DNA of 57,559 nt from Candidatus Competibacter sp. (GTDB lineage: Bacteria; Pseudomonadota; Gammaproteobacteria; Competibacterales; Competibacteraceae). The notes beneath the pieces are model-generated. The model was not told where the DNA came from. It ran no database searches and worked only from the letters and a program-made list of their open reading frames with translations. The stretch lies in assembly GCA_029624815.1 (NCBI GenBank), contig JARSSH010000052.1, positions 1-57,559 on the forward strand, in the 5' to 3' direction. Below are positions 1 to 10,649 of the stretch, in pieces (position 1 is the first letter of the stretch; each line of letters begins with the position of its first letter). The translations under genes were made by a program, and so were the position numbers.

Positions 1-33
1 TGATGTTCGTTAAACTCATAATCCTAGTCTAAC

Positions 34-444
34 TCAGAACTGATAGGTGGTAAGCGCGATGGTCTGCGCTTCCTGCAGGAAAGTGCGCAGTCCGTAGTGG
101 AACAGCTCTTCATGCTCGTGGGCGTTGAGCACCACCGTCTTGCGGTCGGTGGAACGCCCGACCAATTCACTGGGGTAGTATTCCTTGATCGCCACCTTCA
201 TTTTCAGGGTGACATCGAAGCCGCGATAGGTGATCCCGAAGCCGCCCTGGCCCAGCTTTTCCCCGACCACGTAGCCCTGGAGTTGCGTCCCGACCGGCAA
301 CAGCGCGGCGGATCGCCCTTCCAGGTTGGCCCGGTAATGGCAAATCGGGCACACCCCGGCCGCATCCCACTCTCGCGGGTGAAAACAGCCCGGACAGGTG
401 ACCTCGACCGGCTGGACGCGGGTTTCTTCCGATGACGCGGTCAT
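34..444 (-). pseudogene. Truncated Ser/Thr protein kinase with N-terminal zinc ribbon
   Basis: The 136-residue product opens with a zinc ribbon (C17, C20, C32, C35) followed by the N-lobe of a eukaryotic-type Ser/Thr kinase. The glycine-rich loop GQGGFG lies at 65-70, the ATP lysine is probably K87 in VAIKEYYP, and the alpha-C glutamate is probably E125 in FLQEA. The frame then runs into TTYQF and a stop, so the catalytic loop, the DFG motif and the whole C-lobe are missing. A working kinase needs about 130 more residues at least. The last bases before the window edge are visibly more AT-rich than the gene, which fits interruption by a mobile element or a repeat boundary. Similarity to bacterial kinases of the KEYYP type is recalled family knowledge; the cause of the truncation is inference. 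Confidence 0.75.
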
Positions 445-514
445 AATGGCAAGCCCTCATACAGAGTCCGATCGGCGCCGACAAACTCCTTGTCTAGCGC
501 CCCCCCAACGGCGA

Positions 515-523
515 TGCTATAGT
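515..523 (+). promoter_or_regulatory. Candidate extended -10 promoter of miaB
   Basis: The sequence TGCTATAGT has an extended -10 arrangement (TGN followed by TATAGT) about 33 bases before the miaB start codon. No good -35 box sits at the right spacing: TTGTCT at 490 is 22 bases from the -10, which is too far. The call therefore rests on the extended -10 alone. Confidence 0.35.
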
Positions 524-555
524 TCCCCGCCGATGTTATTGTTCAAAAATTACTG

Positions 556-1920
556 ATGACGCGCAAACTTTACATCAAGACCCACGGCTGCCAGATGAAC
601 GAGTACGACTCCGCCAGGATGGCGGACGTGCTGCGCGCGGCCCACGGCCTGGAGCGCACCGACGACCCGGACCAGGCCGACGTGCTGCTGCTCAATACCT
701 GCTCCATCCGCGAAAAAGCCCAGGAGAAGGTGTTCTCGCAACTGGGCCAGTGGAAAACCCACAAATCCCGCCGCCCCGGCGCGGTGATCGGCGTCGGCGG
801 CTGTGTCGCCAGCCAAGAGGGCGAAGCGCTGCGCCAGCGGGCGCCGCAGGTCGATCTGGTGTTCGGGCCGCAAACCCTGCACCGGCTGCCGGACATGCTG
901 TCGGCCGTGTGGGCCGACCGCCGCCCCGTCGTCGATGTCTCCTTCCCGGAAATCGAAAAGTTCGATCGCTTGCCCGAACCGCGCGCCGAAGGGCCGACCG
1001 CCTTCGTCTCGGTGATGGAAGGGTGCAGCAAGTATTGTACTTTCTGCGTGGTGCCCTACACCCGTGGCGAGGAAGTCAGCCGGCCGTTCGCCGCCGTGCT
1101 GGCCGAAGTAGCGGCGCTGGCGGCGCAGGGCGTGCGTGAAATCACCCTGCTCGGCCAGAACGTCAACGCCTACGCCGGGCCGACCGACGACGGCGAAACC
1201 GCCGATCTGGCGCTGTTGATCGAATACGTCGCCGCCATCGACGGCATCGACCGCGTCCGCTACACCACCTCCCATCCCGTGGAATTCTCCGACCGGCTGA
1301 TCGAGACTTACGCCCGCGTCCCGCAACTGGTCAGCCACCTGCACTTGCCGGTGCAGAGCGGTTCCGACCGCATCCTGGCGCTGATGAAGCGCGGCCACAC
1401 CATGCTGGAATACAAGGCCAAGATCCGCAAGCTGCGCGCCACGCGCCCGGACATCAGTCTGTCCTCGGATTTCATCGTCGGCTTCCCCGGCGAAACCGAG
1501 CGGGATTTCGAAGCCACCATGGCGCTGATCGACGAAATCGGCTTCGACCACAGCTTCAGCTTTATCTACAGCCCCCGGCCTGGCACTCCCGCCGCCAGCC
1601 TGCCCGACCCCACCCCGTTAGCGACCAAGAAAGAGCGGCTGGCGCGGCTGCAAACGCGCATCGAGGACGGCGCGCGCGCCATCAGTCAAAAGATGATCGG
1701 CACCGTCCAGCGGGTGCTGGTGGACCGGCCCTCGCGCAAGGACGGCCGGCAACTGTCGGGCCGCACCGAGAACAATCGCGTGGTCAACTTCGACGGCCCG
1801 CCCGGACTGATCGGCCGCTTCGCCGAGGTTGCCATTACCGAGGCGCTGCCCAATTCCCTGCGCGGCCGGCTACCGGCCGGTTCGGAACCGCCGGCCGCCA
1901 CCCTCGGACAAGCCAGTTAG
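556..1920 (+). CDS. miaB: tRNA-2-methylthio-N6-isopentenyladenosine-37 synthase
   Basis: This radical-SAM methylthiotransferase adds a methylthio group to isopentenyl-A37 of tRNAs that read UNN codons. The 454-residue protein has the usual three parts. The N-terminal UPF0004 domain carries cluster ligands C12, C49 and C83. The radical-SAM domain has the CxxxCxxC cluster at C157, C161 and C164 in [12 protein letters not shown]-terminal TRAM domain ends the protein. Length and cysteine spacing match the E. coli enzyme. The ATG at 556 gives the family's usual N-terminus ([15 protein letters not shown]). It is followed by ybeZ 23 bases downstream, the classic miaB-ybeZ-ybeY-ybeX-lnt order. Confidence 0.97.
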   Translation: MTRKLYIKTHGCQMNEYDSARMADVLRAAHGLERTDDPDQADVLLLNTCSIREKAQEKVFSQLGQWKTHKSRRPGAVIGVGGCVASQEGEALRQRAPQVDLVFGPQTLHRLPDMLSAVWADRRPVVDVSFPEIEKFDRLPEPRAEGPTAFVSVMEGCSKYCTFCVVPYTRGEEVSRPFAAVLAEVAALAAQGVREITLLGQNVNAYAGPTDDGETADLALLIEYVAAIDGIDRVRYTTSHPVEFSDRLIETYARVPQLVSHLHLPVQSGSDRILALMKRGHTMLEYKAKIRKLRATRPDISLSSDFIVGFPGETERDFEATMALIDEIGFDHSFSFIYSPRPGTPAASLPDPTPLATKKERLARLQTRIEDGARAISQKMIGTVQRVLVDRPSRKDGRQLSGRTENNRVVNFDGPPGLIGRFAEVAITEALPNSLRGRLPAGSEPPAATLGQAS

Positions 1921-1943
1921 CGGATATCCGAGCCGCCCCCGCC

Positions 1944-2927
1944 TTGAACCTAAACGCTACTCCCCAATTTCGAGATTTATTGCTGGAACCCGCCGACAAC
2001 GCGCGGCTGGCCAATCTATGCGGGCATCTGGACGAGCATCTGCGCCAGATCGAACGCCGATTGGGCGTGGAAATCAACAATCGCGGCCATCAATTCCGGG
2101 CGATCGGCGAGCCGGCGACGGTCGCGATCGCGGTCGCGGTGCTGGAAGCGCTGTACCGAAGCACCCGCGACGAGACGCTGATCCCGGCCAGCGTGCACCT
2201 CGCCTTGCAGGAAGCCGGCGCCGATGCCCTGGTCGAAAAACCGGAGCCGGACGCCGACGAAGTGTCGATCCGCACCCGGCGCGGCCTGATCCGCGGTCGC
2301 GGTCCCAACCAACAGCGCTACCTGTGGAACGTCAAGCACCACGATCTGAATTTCGGGGTCGGGCCGGCCGGCACCGGCAAAACCTATCTGGCGGTGGCTT
2401 GCGCCGTGGATGCCCTGGAATCCGGCACGGTGCGGCGGCTGGTTCTGGTGCGGCCGGCGGTGGAGGCCGGCGAGCGACTGGGTTTCCTGCCCGGCGACAT
2501 GGCGCAGAAAATCGATCCCTACCTGCGGCCGCTCTACGACGCCCTGTACGAAATGCTGGGTTTCGAGCGGGTCGCCAAACTGATCGAGCGCGGCATCATC
2601 GAAGTCGCGCCACTGGCCTTCATGCGCGGCAGGACGCTTAACGATTCCTTCGTCATCCTCGACGAGGCGCAGAACACCACCGTGGAACAGATGAAAATGT
2701 TCCTGACCCGGATCGGCTTCGGTTCCACGGCGGTGGTCACCGGCGACGTGACTCAGGTCGATCTGCCGCGCAACATCCAGTCCGGCCTGCGGCAGGTACT
2801 GCAAGTGCTCAAGGATGTCGAGGGGATCGGCATGACCTTCTTCAATGCCCGCGATGTGGTGCGGCACCCACTGGTGCAGCGCATCGTCAACGCCTACGCC
2901 CGTTACGAACAGGACAACCCCTCATGA
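1944..2927 (+). CDS. ybeZ: PhoH-like ATPase YbeZ
   Basis: The gene encodes a 327-residue PhoH-family P-loop ATPase that is the usual partner of the rRNA-processing protein YbeY. Walker A is GPAGTGKT at 140-147 and Walker B ends in LDEAQ with D240 and E241. The N-terminal part ([22 protein letters not shown]) is typical of the PhoL/YbeZ subgroup. The start is a TTG at 1944; no ATG nearby keeps the conserved N-terminal region, and the ribosome binding site is weak, so translation may be partly coupled to miaB. Its stop overlaps the ybeY start by four bases. The RNA helicase-like role is family knowledge and not settled. Confidence 0.93.
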   Translation: MNLNATPQFRDLLLEPADNARLANLCGHLDEHLRQIERRLGVEINNRGHQFRAIGEPATVAIAVAVLEALYRSTRDETLIPASVHLALQEAGADALVEKPEPDADEVSIRTRRGLIRGRGPNQQRYLWNVKHHDLNFGVGPAGTGKTYLAVACAVDALESGTVRRLVLVRPAVEAGERLGFLPGDMAQKIDPYLRPLYDALYEMLGFERVAKLIERGIIEVAPLAFMRGRTLNDSFVILDEAQNTTVEQMKMFLTRIGFGSTAVVTGDVTQVDLPRNIQSGLRQVLQVLKDVEGIGMTFFNARDVVRHPLVQRIVNAYARYEQDNPS

Positions 2928-3424
2928 TGCTGGAACTGGACAACTTCCCATGGACGCTGGAGCTGGATTTGCAGATCGCCCTGGATATGCCGGGATTGCC
3001 GACCGAGCCCGAGTTCCGCCGCTGGACCGAAGCGGCGCTCGCTGGCGCGGGCTATCGGCGCGATGCCGAACTGACCATCCGCGTGGTCAACGAAGCCGAA
3101 AGCACGGCGCTCAACGAAACCTACCGCCACAAGCAGGGACCGACCAACGTGTTGTCCTTTCCGTTCGAGGCGCCGCCTGGGGTCGAAAGCGCCCTGCTGG
3201 GCGATGTCGTGATCTGCGCACCGGTGGTGCTGCGCGAGGCGTTCGGCCAGGAAAAACCGCCCGAGACGCACTGGGCGCACCTGGTGGCGCATGGCGTTTT
3301 GCACCTGCTGGGCTATGATCATCAGCATGAATCGCACGCCGAAACCATGGAAACCCTGGAAATCCGCATCCTGGCGGGTCTCGGCTATCCCGATCCCTAT
3401 GGAGACCCCCAAGACCGATCATGA
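2924..3424 (+). CDS. ybeY: Endoribonuclease YbeY, 16S rRNA 3' end maturation
   Basis: YbeY is a zinc-dependent single-strand endoribonuclease involved in 16S rRNA 3' maturation and 70S ribosome quality control. The 166-residue protein has the three-histidine zinc motif H-x3-H-x5-H at H123, H127 and H133 inside [11 protein letters not shown]. The ATG at 2924 overlaps the ybeZ stop (ATGA) and its stop overlaps the corC start in the same way, so ybeZ-ybeY-corC are translationally coupled. Confidence 0.96.
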   Translation: MMLELDNFPWTLELDLQIALDMPGLPTEPEFRRWTEAALAGAGYRRDAELTIRVVNEAESTALNETYRHKQGPTNVLSFPFEAPPGVESALLGDVVICAPVVLREAFGQEKPPETHWAHLVAHGVLHLLGYDHQHESHAETMETLEIRILAGLGYPDPYGDPQDRS

Positions 3425-4290
3425 ACGACGAGCGATCCGAATCAAGCCATAAATCCTGGCTGGAACGTTTAAGCTCCGCCCTGATGGGCGAACCCAAGGA
3501 TCGGGACGAACTGATGGAATTGTTGCGCGACGCCCAGCAACGGGAACTGCTGGACGCCGATGCCTTCACCATGATGGAAGGCGTCATGAAGGTGTCGGAG
3601 ACCCAGGTGCGCGATGTCATGATTCCCCGCGCGCAGATGGTGGTGCTCGAACACGACTGGAATCTGGAGCGCCTGATCGCCGAAATCGTCGAGTCTGGCC
3701 ATTCCCGCCTTCCGGTCATCGATGAGACCAAGGACAACGTCATCGGCATCCTGATCGTCAAGGACTTGCTGAGCCACGCCTTCGACCGCCGCGAAATCTT
3801 CGACCTCCGCGCCCTGCTGCGCCCGGCCAAGTTCATCCCCGAGAGCAAGCGTCTCAATGTCCTGCTCAAGGAATTCCGCGGCAACCGCCTGCACATGGCC
3901 ATCGTGGTCGACGAATACGGCGGCGTGGCCGGACTGATCACCATCGAGGACGTCCTGGAAGAGATCGTCGGCGAAATCGACGACGAGCACGACACCGACG
4001 ACGACAGCGCCTTCATCCGTTCTCAGGGCGACGTTTTCATCGTCAAGGCGCTGACTCCGGTCGAGGATTTCAACGAGTACTTCAAGGCCGATCTCAGCGA
4101 CGAGCGGGCCGACACCGTCGGCGGGTTGGTCATGATGGAGTTGGGGCGGCTGCCCAAGGGTGGCGAAACCGTGGATCTCGACCGGTTTCGTTTCCGGGTG
4201 CTGCGCGCCGACAACCGGCGGATTCATCTGCTGGAAACCGCTTTGCACGACGGTCGGGAAGCCGCGCCGCCCGCCACCGAGAACGTCTGA
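3421..4290 (+). CDS. corC: CBS-domain transporter-associated protein CorC/YbeX
   Basis: The 289-residue cytoplasmic protein has paired CBS domains (roughly residues 60-190; motifs [11 protein letters not shown] and [25 protein letters not shown]) and a C-terminal CorC_HlyC domain (about 205-280) ending near LETALHD. It has no N-terminal CNNM membrane domain, so it is the short YbeX-type rather than a full transporter. The family has been tied to magnesium/cobalt efflux and, for YbeX, to ribosome metabolism. It overlaps ybeY by four bases. A strong intrinsic terminator follows 16 bases after its stop. Confidence 0.93.
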   Translation: MNDERSESSHKSWLERLSSALMGEPKDRDELMELLRDAQQRELLDADAFTMMEGVMKVSETQVRDVMIPRAQMVVLEHDWNLERLIAEIVESGHSRLPVIDETKDNVIGILIVKDLLSHAFDRREIFDLRALLRPAKFIPESKRLNVLLKEFRGNRLHMAIVVDEYGGVAGLITIEDVLEEIVGEIDDEHDTDDDSAFIRSQGDVFIVKALTPVEDFNEYFKADLSDERADTVGGLVMMELGRLPKGGETVDLDRFRFRVLRADNRRIHLLETALHDGREAAPPATENV

Positions 4291-4305
4291 TTCCGGCGTC
4301 GCGCC

Positions 4306-4334
4306 AACCCTCTTCCCCCTGAAGAGGGTTTTTT
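4306..4334 (+). terminator. Rho-independent terminator between corC and lnt
   Basis: A 10-bp perfect stem (AACCCTCTTC at 4306-4315 with GAAGAGGGTT at 4321-4330) closes a five-base loop and runs into six T residues (4329-4334). It follows the corC stop by 16 bases and splits the conserved ybeX-lnt pair. Lnt must therefore have its own promoter or depend on read-through. Confidence 0.85.
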
Positions 4335-4425
4335 CCACCGTCGCGCTCCCGCACGCCATGACGATCCTACTCTTCGTCGCTACTCTCCAGTGGGCCGAAC
4401 CCATCAACCCTTTTCGCCGATCACG

Positions 4426-5940
4426 ATGTTCGATCCTTCGCAACGCCGTCCCCTCGCCATCGACCTGTCGGCCTTTACCGCCGGCGCGCTGCTGCCGCTC
4501 GCCTTCGCGCCGTTCGGAATCTGGCCGCTGGCGATTTTGCTGCCCGCCGTCCTGTTGTGGAGTTGGGACGATGCCTCGCCGCGACGCGCGGCGGCGCGCG
4601 GCGGGCTGTTCGGCCTGGGCGCGTTCGGCTTCGGCATTTACTGGATTTTCATCAGCCTGCACGATTTCGGCAATGCCCCGGCGGCGTTCGCGGCGCTCGC
4701 CACCTTCGCGATGGTGGCGGCAATGGCGCCGTACCCGGCCGTCGCCGGCTGGCTCCTCGTCCGCTGGGGACCGCCGCCCGGTCCGGCTCGCTGGCTGCTG
4801 GTTCTCCCGGCGCTGTGGACCCTGCTGGACTGGGTCAGGAGTTGGCTCTTCACCGGATTTCCCTGGCTGGCGGCGGGTTACAGCCAGACCGACTCGCCGC
4901 TGGGCGATCTCGCGCCCTACATGGGCGTGTTCGGCGTCGGCTGGGCGGTGTTGGTCAGCGCGGGCCTGCTGCGGGCGCTGCCGAGCAGCGGTCGCTGGCA
5001 AGAGCGCTTGCCTTGGTTGGGCATGTTGGCGGCTTTGTGGCTCGGCGCCTGGAGTCTGGGCCGGATTTCCTGGGTCGAGCCGGCGGGACCGCCGCTGCGG
5101 GTCGCCCTGGTCCAGGGCAACATCGCCCAGGATCGAAAATGGCGGCCCGACGTATTGGAGGAAACCCTGCGCCGCTACGTCCAGCTTAGCCTGAGCGAGC
5201 ACGGCCGCGCCGATGTGATCGTCTGGCCGGAGACGGCGATCCCGATTTTCCAGAATGAGGTCGGCGCTTTCGTGGCCACGCTGGCCGAGGGCGCCCGGCG
5301 CGCGAAGGTCGATTACATCACCGGGATTCCGACCGGCTCATGGGAAACCAACGTCTTCCACAATAGCGTGATTAGCATCGGCCGCTCGCCCGGTTCCTAC
5401 CAAAAGCGCCGCTTGTTGCCGTTCGGCGAATACCTGCCCCTGCGCTCGCTCTTCCTGTTTTTTCGGGACTGGGTCGATATCCCGATGGCCGACTTCACCC
5501 CCGGCGAGCGCAACCAACCGCTACTGCATGCCGGAGGGCAGCCGGTCGGGATCTCCATCTGTTTCGAGGCCGTGTTCGGCGAGGAAATCCGCTTGGCGCT
5601 TCCCGAGGCAACCTGGCTGATCAACGTCAGCAACGACGCCTGGTTCAAGGATTCCACCGCCCCGCACCAGCACCTGCAAATCGTGCGGATGCGCGCCCTG
5701 GAAACGCAGCGCTACCTGGCCCGCGCCACCAATACCGGCCTCTCCGCCATTCTCGACGACCGTGGCCGGATCGTGAGCCAGGGCGCTCAATTCCAGGCCG
5801 AAGTCATCCGCGGCGAGGTGCGACCGTTGCGCGGGCTAACCCCATACGCCCATTTCGGGGATTTGCCGGTGGTGCTAATGATGTTCTGTTTGTTGGGAAC
5901 CGGGCTATTTCTGGGCAGATGCGGCAAGATCGGCCCATGA
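4426..5940 (+). CDS. lnt: Apolipoprotein N-acyltransferase
   Basis: Lnt transfers an acyl chain to the N-terminal cysteine of apolipoproteins in the inner membrane, the last step of lipoprotein maturation. The 504-residue protein starts with several hydrophobic segments (about residues 10-200) followed by a periplasmic nitrilase-fold domain. The Glu-Lys-Cys triad is visible as E269 in WPETAIP, K327 in YQKRRLLPFGEY and C379 in SICFEAVFGE. I chose the ATG at 4426 (MFDPSQRR) over a GTG at 4390 because it places the first membrane segment at the usual distance from the N-terminus. The stop overlaps the next gene by four bases. Confidence 0.94.
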   Translation: MFDPSQRRPLAIDLSAFTAGALLPLAFAPFGIWPLAILLPAVLLWSWDDASPRRAAARGGLFGLGAFGFGIYWIFISLHDFGNAPAAFAALATFAMVAAMAPYPAVAGWLLVRWGPPPGPARWLLVLPALWTLLDWVRSWLFTGFPWLAAGYSQTDSPLGDLAPYMGVFGVGWAVLVSAGLLRALPSSGRWQERLPWLGMLAALWLGAWSLGRISWVEPAGPPLRVALVQGNIAQDRKWRPDVLEETLRRYVQLSLSEHGRADVIVWPETAIPIFQNEVGAFVATLAEGARRAKVDYITGIPTGSWETNVFHNSVISIGRSPGSYQKRRLLPFGEYLPLRSLFLFFRDWVDIPMADFTPGERNQPLLHAGGQPVGISICFEAVFGEEIRLALPEATWLINVSNDAWFKDSTAPHQHLQIVRMRALETQRYLARATNTGLSAILDDRGRIVSQGAQFQAEVIRGEVRPLRGLTPYAHFGDLPVVLMMFCLLGTGLFLGRCGKIGP

Positions 5941-6638
5941 TCGGATGGCGCGTTTTATTCCCGCCCGACTGGCGCGCTCGATTCGCCGGAGGAATGCGCC
6001 GCCACGCCGGGTTACTATTGCGGGAACCGGTTTTCTGGGGCGGGAGCCTCGCTGTTCTCGGCAGCGTCCTGCTGCTGCTAGTCGCTTCGTGCGCGACCGC
6101 CCCACCGCGCGACATCGACAATGCCTGCGCCCTCTTCGAGCAATACGAGAGTTGGTCCGCCGACGCCGACGCCGCCAGCCAGCGTTGGGGCGTGCCTCTG
6201 CCGGTACTGCTGGCAATCGTCCACCAGGAATCCGCCTTTCGGGCCGACGCTCGGCCGCCCCGCGCCTGGTACCTCGGTTTCATTCCCGGCCCCCGCCCTT
6301 CCTCCGCCTACGGCTACAGCCAGGCGCTCGATGGAACTTGGGACGATTACATCGCCGCGACCGGCAAGCACGACGCGGACCGCGACCGGTTCGGCGACGC
6401 CGTGGATTTCATCGGCTGGTATGTCAGCGAAACCGCGCACCGCCACGGCGTCGCCAAACACGACAGCTACCATCAGTATTTGGCCTACCACGAAGGCCAG
6501 GGCGGTTTCGCCAAGCGTGGCTACCGGAACAAACCATGGTTGATGGAGCGAGCCCGCCAGGTCAGCCAGCAAGCGGCTCGCTACCACGCCCAACTGGCCC
6601 GTTGCGAGCCGCGACTGGTGGCGCGAAGACTCCTATAG
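5937..6638 (+). CDS. Lipoprotein lytic transglycosylase-like (SLT domain)
   Basis: The 233-residue product has an N-terminal hydrophobic segment ending in a lipobox (VASC, C52) and then a short lysozyme-like SLT domain. The likely catalytic glutamate is E98 in VHQESAF, followed by the family's AYGYSQ motif and a YHEG segment. It probably cleaves peptidoglycan from the outer-membrane side. The ATG at 5937 overlaps the lnt stop; a second in-frame ATG at 5919 would add six residues. Coupling to lnt is sensible because the protein is itself a predicted lipoprotein. Close relatives are annotated only as transglycosylase SLT-domain proteins, so the exact substrate is unknown. Confidence 0.82.
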   Translation: MIGWRVLFPPDWRARFAGGMRRHAGLLLREPVFWGGSLAVLGSVLLLLVASCATAPPRDIDNACALFEQYESWSADADAASQRWGVPLPVLLAIVHQESAFRADARPPRAWYLGFIPGPRPSSAYGYSQALDGTWDDYIAATGKHDADRDRFGDAVDFIGWYVSETAHRHGVAKHDSYHQYLAYHEGQGGFAKRGYRNKPWLMERARQVSQQAARYHAQLARCEPRLVARRLL

Positions 6639-6684
6639 CCATCCCTCGCCCTTCGAGCCGGCGACATTCCCGGCTGACGGCCAT

Positions 6685-6714
6685 AAAAAAACCGCCAGCA
6701 GACGGCTGGCGGTT
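6685..6714 (-). terminator. Rho-independent terminator of the zinc-ribbon gene
   Basis: Read on the minus strand, a 10-bp stem (AACCGCCAGC at 6690-6699 paired with GCTGGCGGTT at 6705-6714, five-base loop) is followed by a run of seven T residues (6691-6685). It lies about 140 bases past the end of the minus-strand zinc-ribbon gene and also separates it from the convergent transglycosylase gene. Confidence 0.8.
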
Positions 6715-6852
6715 AAAGTACAGGATATTGAGCTTAAAACACGCTTCGCTGTAGAAACCAGCCTAAGCGGCGCCTAGTTAAAAACAATCCGGGAAAGCGG
6801 TAAATCGGGACGATTGACAGCCGAATCAGGGTTTATACTTATTTCGCGATCG

Positions 6853-7386
6853 TCACGGCTCTTCGGTTACACGCGCGAAGTCCGCGCCCCCACAAACCGG
6901 ACAAGGCGCGATCGTCGCGCTGGCCCGAAAGATCATCAACTCCCCGCAATTTTCGCATTGCAGGGTGCCGGGTCCGGTAATCTCGCCGCTGCGATAGCGC
7001 TCGGTCTCCACCTCCGCTGCCGGCGCTTCGAACGCCAGCAGTTCCAGCCGCGATTGATCCACGCCGCGCTGAAAAAACTCCAGCATGCGATCCTCAAGCA
7101 ACTCCAGATCGAATCGCAGCCAAGCGCGCAAATCTCGACCGGTCGTCGTCAAATATTGGCCGGCATCCTCCAGATCGCGCTTCAAATAGCCGCTGATCAA
7201 ACGGGCTTCCTCGCGGGTCAATTCACCCAATTCCACGGCCTTTTCCGCCGCATGCTCGATACTGGCGCGCAATCGCGGAAGCGCCTCCTGCTCGGCGCGT
7301 TCCAATTCTTCCAGACGGATTTTTACCCGCTCCATCATGCGGTCGTACGCCTGAACCAGACGATTGGCTTGCGTGGGTCCGGTCAT
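6853..7386 (-). CDS. Zinc ribbon-containing protein, DUF1451 (YbeL-like)
   Basis: The 177-residue protein is mostly charged helix (residues about 10-110, rich in E, R and L with heptad-like spacing, so probably coiled coil). It ends in a C-terminal zinc ribbon with two CxxC knuckles (CENCG and CPVCGG). This matches the DUF1451/YbeL family of gammaproteobacteria, whose function is unknown. The ATG at 7386 follows a GGAGG ribosome binding site. The gene stands alone, with its own terminator downstream. Confidence 0.85.
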   Translation of the reverse strand: MTGPTQANRLVQAYDRMMERVKIRLEELERAEQEALPRLRASIEHAAEKAVELGELTREEARLISGYLKRDLEDAGQYLTTTGRDLRAWLRFDLELLEDRMLEFFQRGVDQSRLELLAFEAPAAEVETERYRSGEITGPGTLQCENCGELMIFRASATIAPCPVCGGADFARVTEEP

Positions 7387-7810
7387 TTCATATCCTCCAT
7401 CCGGCTTTCCCGGAACGGGATCGTCACTCGTTCGATCTTTTTAGTTTAGTTGTATTTCCAGGTGCTGCTCGGTGGGATTCAGCCACGTTGTGCCCAGAAA
7501 ATGTCCGGCGCAAAAGATGCCTCGATCGCAAAATTTGGTAGGCTGTACGCAAGGATTGGGAATGGCAAGCCACGGACGGGGCGTCGAGGCCAGCCCCCGC
7601 GCGGGATCGACCCGTCCGCCCTCGAAGACCAGGCCTTGGGGCGTAACTCCACCGATCGGGGACGCGGCGGGCGCAAGACCCATCTCCATGCCGATCCACG
7701 GGAGATGCCGCCGGGGATCGCCCCGACCGGCGTCAGCGTGGGATCGCCGGTCGATCTCCCCGACCTTGACCACGGCCGTCTCGCAACTTTGATAAAGGAT
7801 CGATTCCGAA
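7387..7810. other. Intergenic region, no confident gene
   Basis: These 424 bases lie between the zinc-ribbon gene and the ABC ATPase, which are divergent. Both promoters should be here, but I see no clear -35/-10 pair. A minus-strand frame from 7689 to 7441 is open for 82 codons (MEMGLAPAASP to the end EQHLEIQLN). It has a protein-like central segment, but no recognised family, no clear ribosome binding site, and its upstream frame runs into yejF antisense. It could be a small gene, a decayed gene, or chance. Confidence 0.5.
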
Positions 7811-9432
<1,622 letters not shown>

Positions 9433-9433
<1 letters not shown>

Positions 9434-9894
9434 TGGCGGATGAAATGGAACCCTGGGTGAATCTATTCACCGACGGCGCTTGCTCCGGCAACCCCGGTCC
9501 CGGCGGTTGGGGCGCGTTGCTCCGCTACCAGGGGCATGAAAAGGAACTGTCCGGCGGCGAAGCGGCCACCACCAACAACCGCATGGAATTGCTGGCCGTC
9601 ATCCATGGCCTGGAAGCATTGAAGCGGCCGATGCGAGTGCGGATTTGCACCGACAGCCAGTACGTCATGAAGGGGATCACCGAATGGCTGGCGGCCTGGA
9701 AGCGGCGCGGCTGGAAAACCGCCGACCGTCAGCCGGTCAAGAACGTCGATCTCTGGCAACGGCTGGAAGCCGCCCTGGCCGCGCATCGGGTGGAATGGGA
9801 ATGGGTGCGCGGGCACAGCGGCCATCCAGAGAACGAACGGGTGGACCAACTGGCGCGGGCGGCGATTTCTCGCATCAAAACAAGCGGAATCTGA
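9433..9894 (+). CDS. rnhA: Ribonuclease HI
   Basis: RNase HI degrades the RNA strand of RNA-DNA hybrids. The 153-residue protein keeps the full DEDD active site (D14 in [15 protein letters not shown]52 in NNRMELLA, D74 in CTDSQYV, D138 in NERVDQLA) and the accessory histidine H128 in RGHSGHPEN. It also has the basic protrusion found in bacterial enzymes ([10 protein letters not shown]). It overlaps yejF by one base and is followed by dnaQ. rnhA and dnaQ are neighbours in most gammaproteobacteria, divergently in E. coli but in tandem here. Confidence 0.97.
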
Positions 9895-9908
9895 ACGGAG
9901 CGAGGGGC

Positions 9909-10649
9909 ATGTACGAACGGCAAATTGTTCTGGACACCGAAACCACCGGTCTCGATCCCGCCCAGGGACACCGGGTCATCGAAATCGGCTGCATCGAACT
10001 GCGGAACCGGCGGCAGACCGATCAGCGCTTCCACGTTTACCTGCGACCGGAGCGCGCCATCGACGAAGGGGCCATCAGAGTCCACGGCCTCACCAACGAA
10101 TTTCTCGCCGATCAACCGCGTTTTGCCGAAATCGCCGAGCAATTCCTGGAGTTCGTCCGGGGCGCCGAACTGATCATTCACAACGCGGCTTTCGATCTGG
10201 GTTTTCTGAACCATGAGTTGCAGCGCTGCGGGCGCGGCCAAGGCGCGCTGGAGCAGATCTGCCGGGTCGAGGACACGCTGTTGCTAGCCCGCCAGCGCCA
10301 TCCCGGCCAGCGCAATAACCTGGATGCCCTGTGCAAGCGCTACGGCGTCGATAATTCGCAGCGCGCTCTGCACGGCGCTCTACTCGACGCGGAGATTCTG
10401 GCCGATGTCTATCTGGCGATGACCCGCCAGCAGGATTCGCTGTTCGTGCAAGAGCGCGCGGCCACGGTGCGGCGCAACGAGGAGAGCCGACGGGCGGCGC
10501 TGCCTCGGGAGCGACCGCCGCTGCCGGTGCTCCGCGCCAGCGCCGAGGAACGCGCCGCTCATGCGCAATATCTCGACACGCTGGACAAGAAAAGCGGCGG
10601 GGCCTGCGTGTGGCGACGGCTGGATGAGGCGGCCGCCGGCTCGGCCTAG
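9909..10649 (+). CDS. dnaQ: DNA polymerase III epsilon subunit (proofreading exonuclease)
   Basis: DnaQ is the 3'-5' proofreading exonuclease of the replicative polymerase. The 246-residue protein has Exo I (D9-T-E11 in LDTETTGLD), Exo II ([16 protein letters not shown]) and Exo III epsilon ([15 protein letters not shown]) motifs. A QDSLF segment after the nuclease domain resembles the clamp-binding motif of E. coli epsilon. The ATG at 9909 is preceded by GAGCGAGGGG and gives the family N-terminus [11 protein letters not shown]; the longer open frame upstream overlaps rnhA and is not used. Its TAG stop shares the palindrome CTAG with the stop of the convergent epimerase gene. Confidence 0.95.
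   Translation: MYERQIVLDTETTGLDPAQGHRVIEIGCIELRNRRQTDQRFHVYLRPERAIDEGAIRVHGLTNEFLADQPRFAEIAEQFLEFVRGAELIIHNAAFDLGFLNHELQRCGRGQGALEQICRVEDTLLLARQRHPGQRNNLDALCKRYGVDNSQRALHGALLDAEILADVYLAMTRQQDSLFVQERAATVRRNEESRRAALPRERPPLPVLRASAEERAAHAQYLDTLDKKSGGACVWRRLDEAAAGSA

Noticed and set aside
3469-5202. A 577-codon minus-strand open frame
   Set aside because: It lies antisense to corC and lnt, both of which are clear family matches, and its translation is low-complexity with no motif. Long antisense frames are normal in GC-rich DNA.
6814-6839. TTGACA and TATACT as a plus-strand promoter
   Set aside because: The spacer is only 14 bases and no plus-strand gene follows for almost 1 kb.
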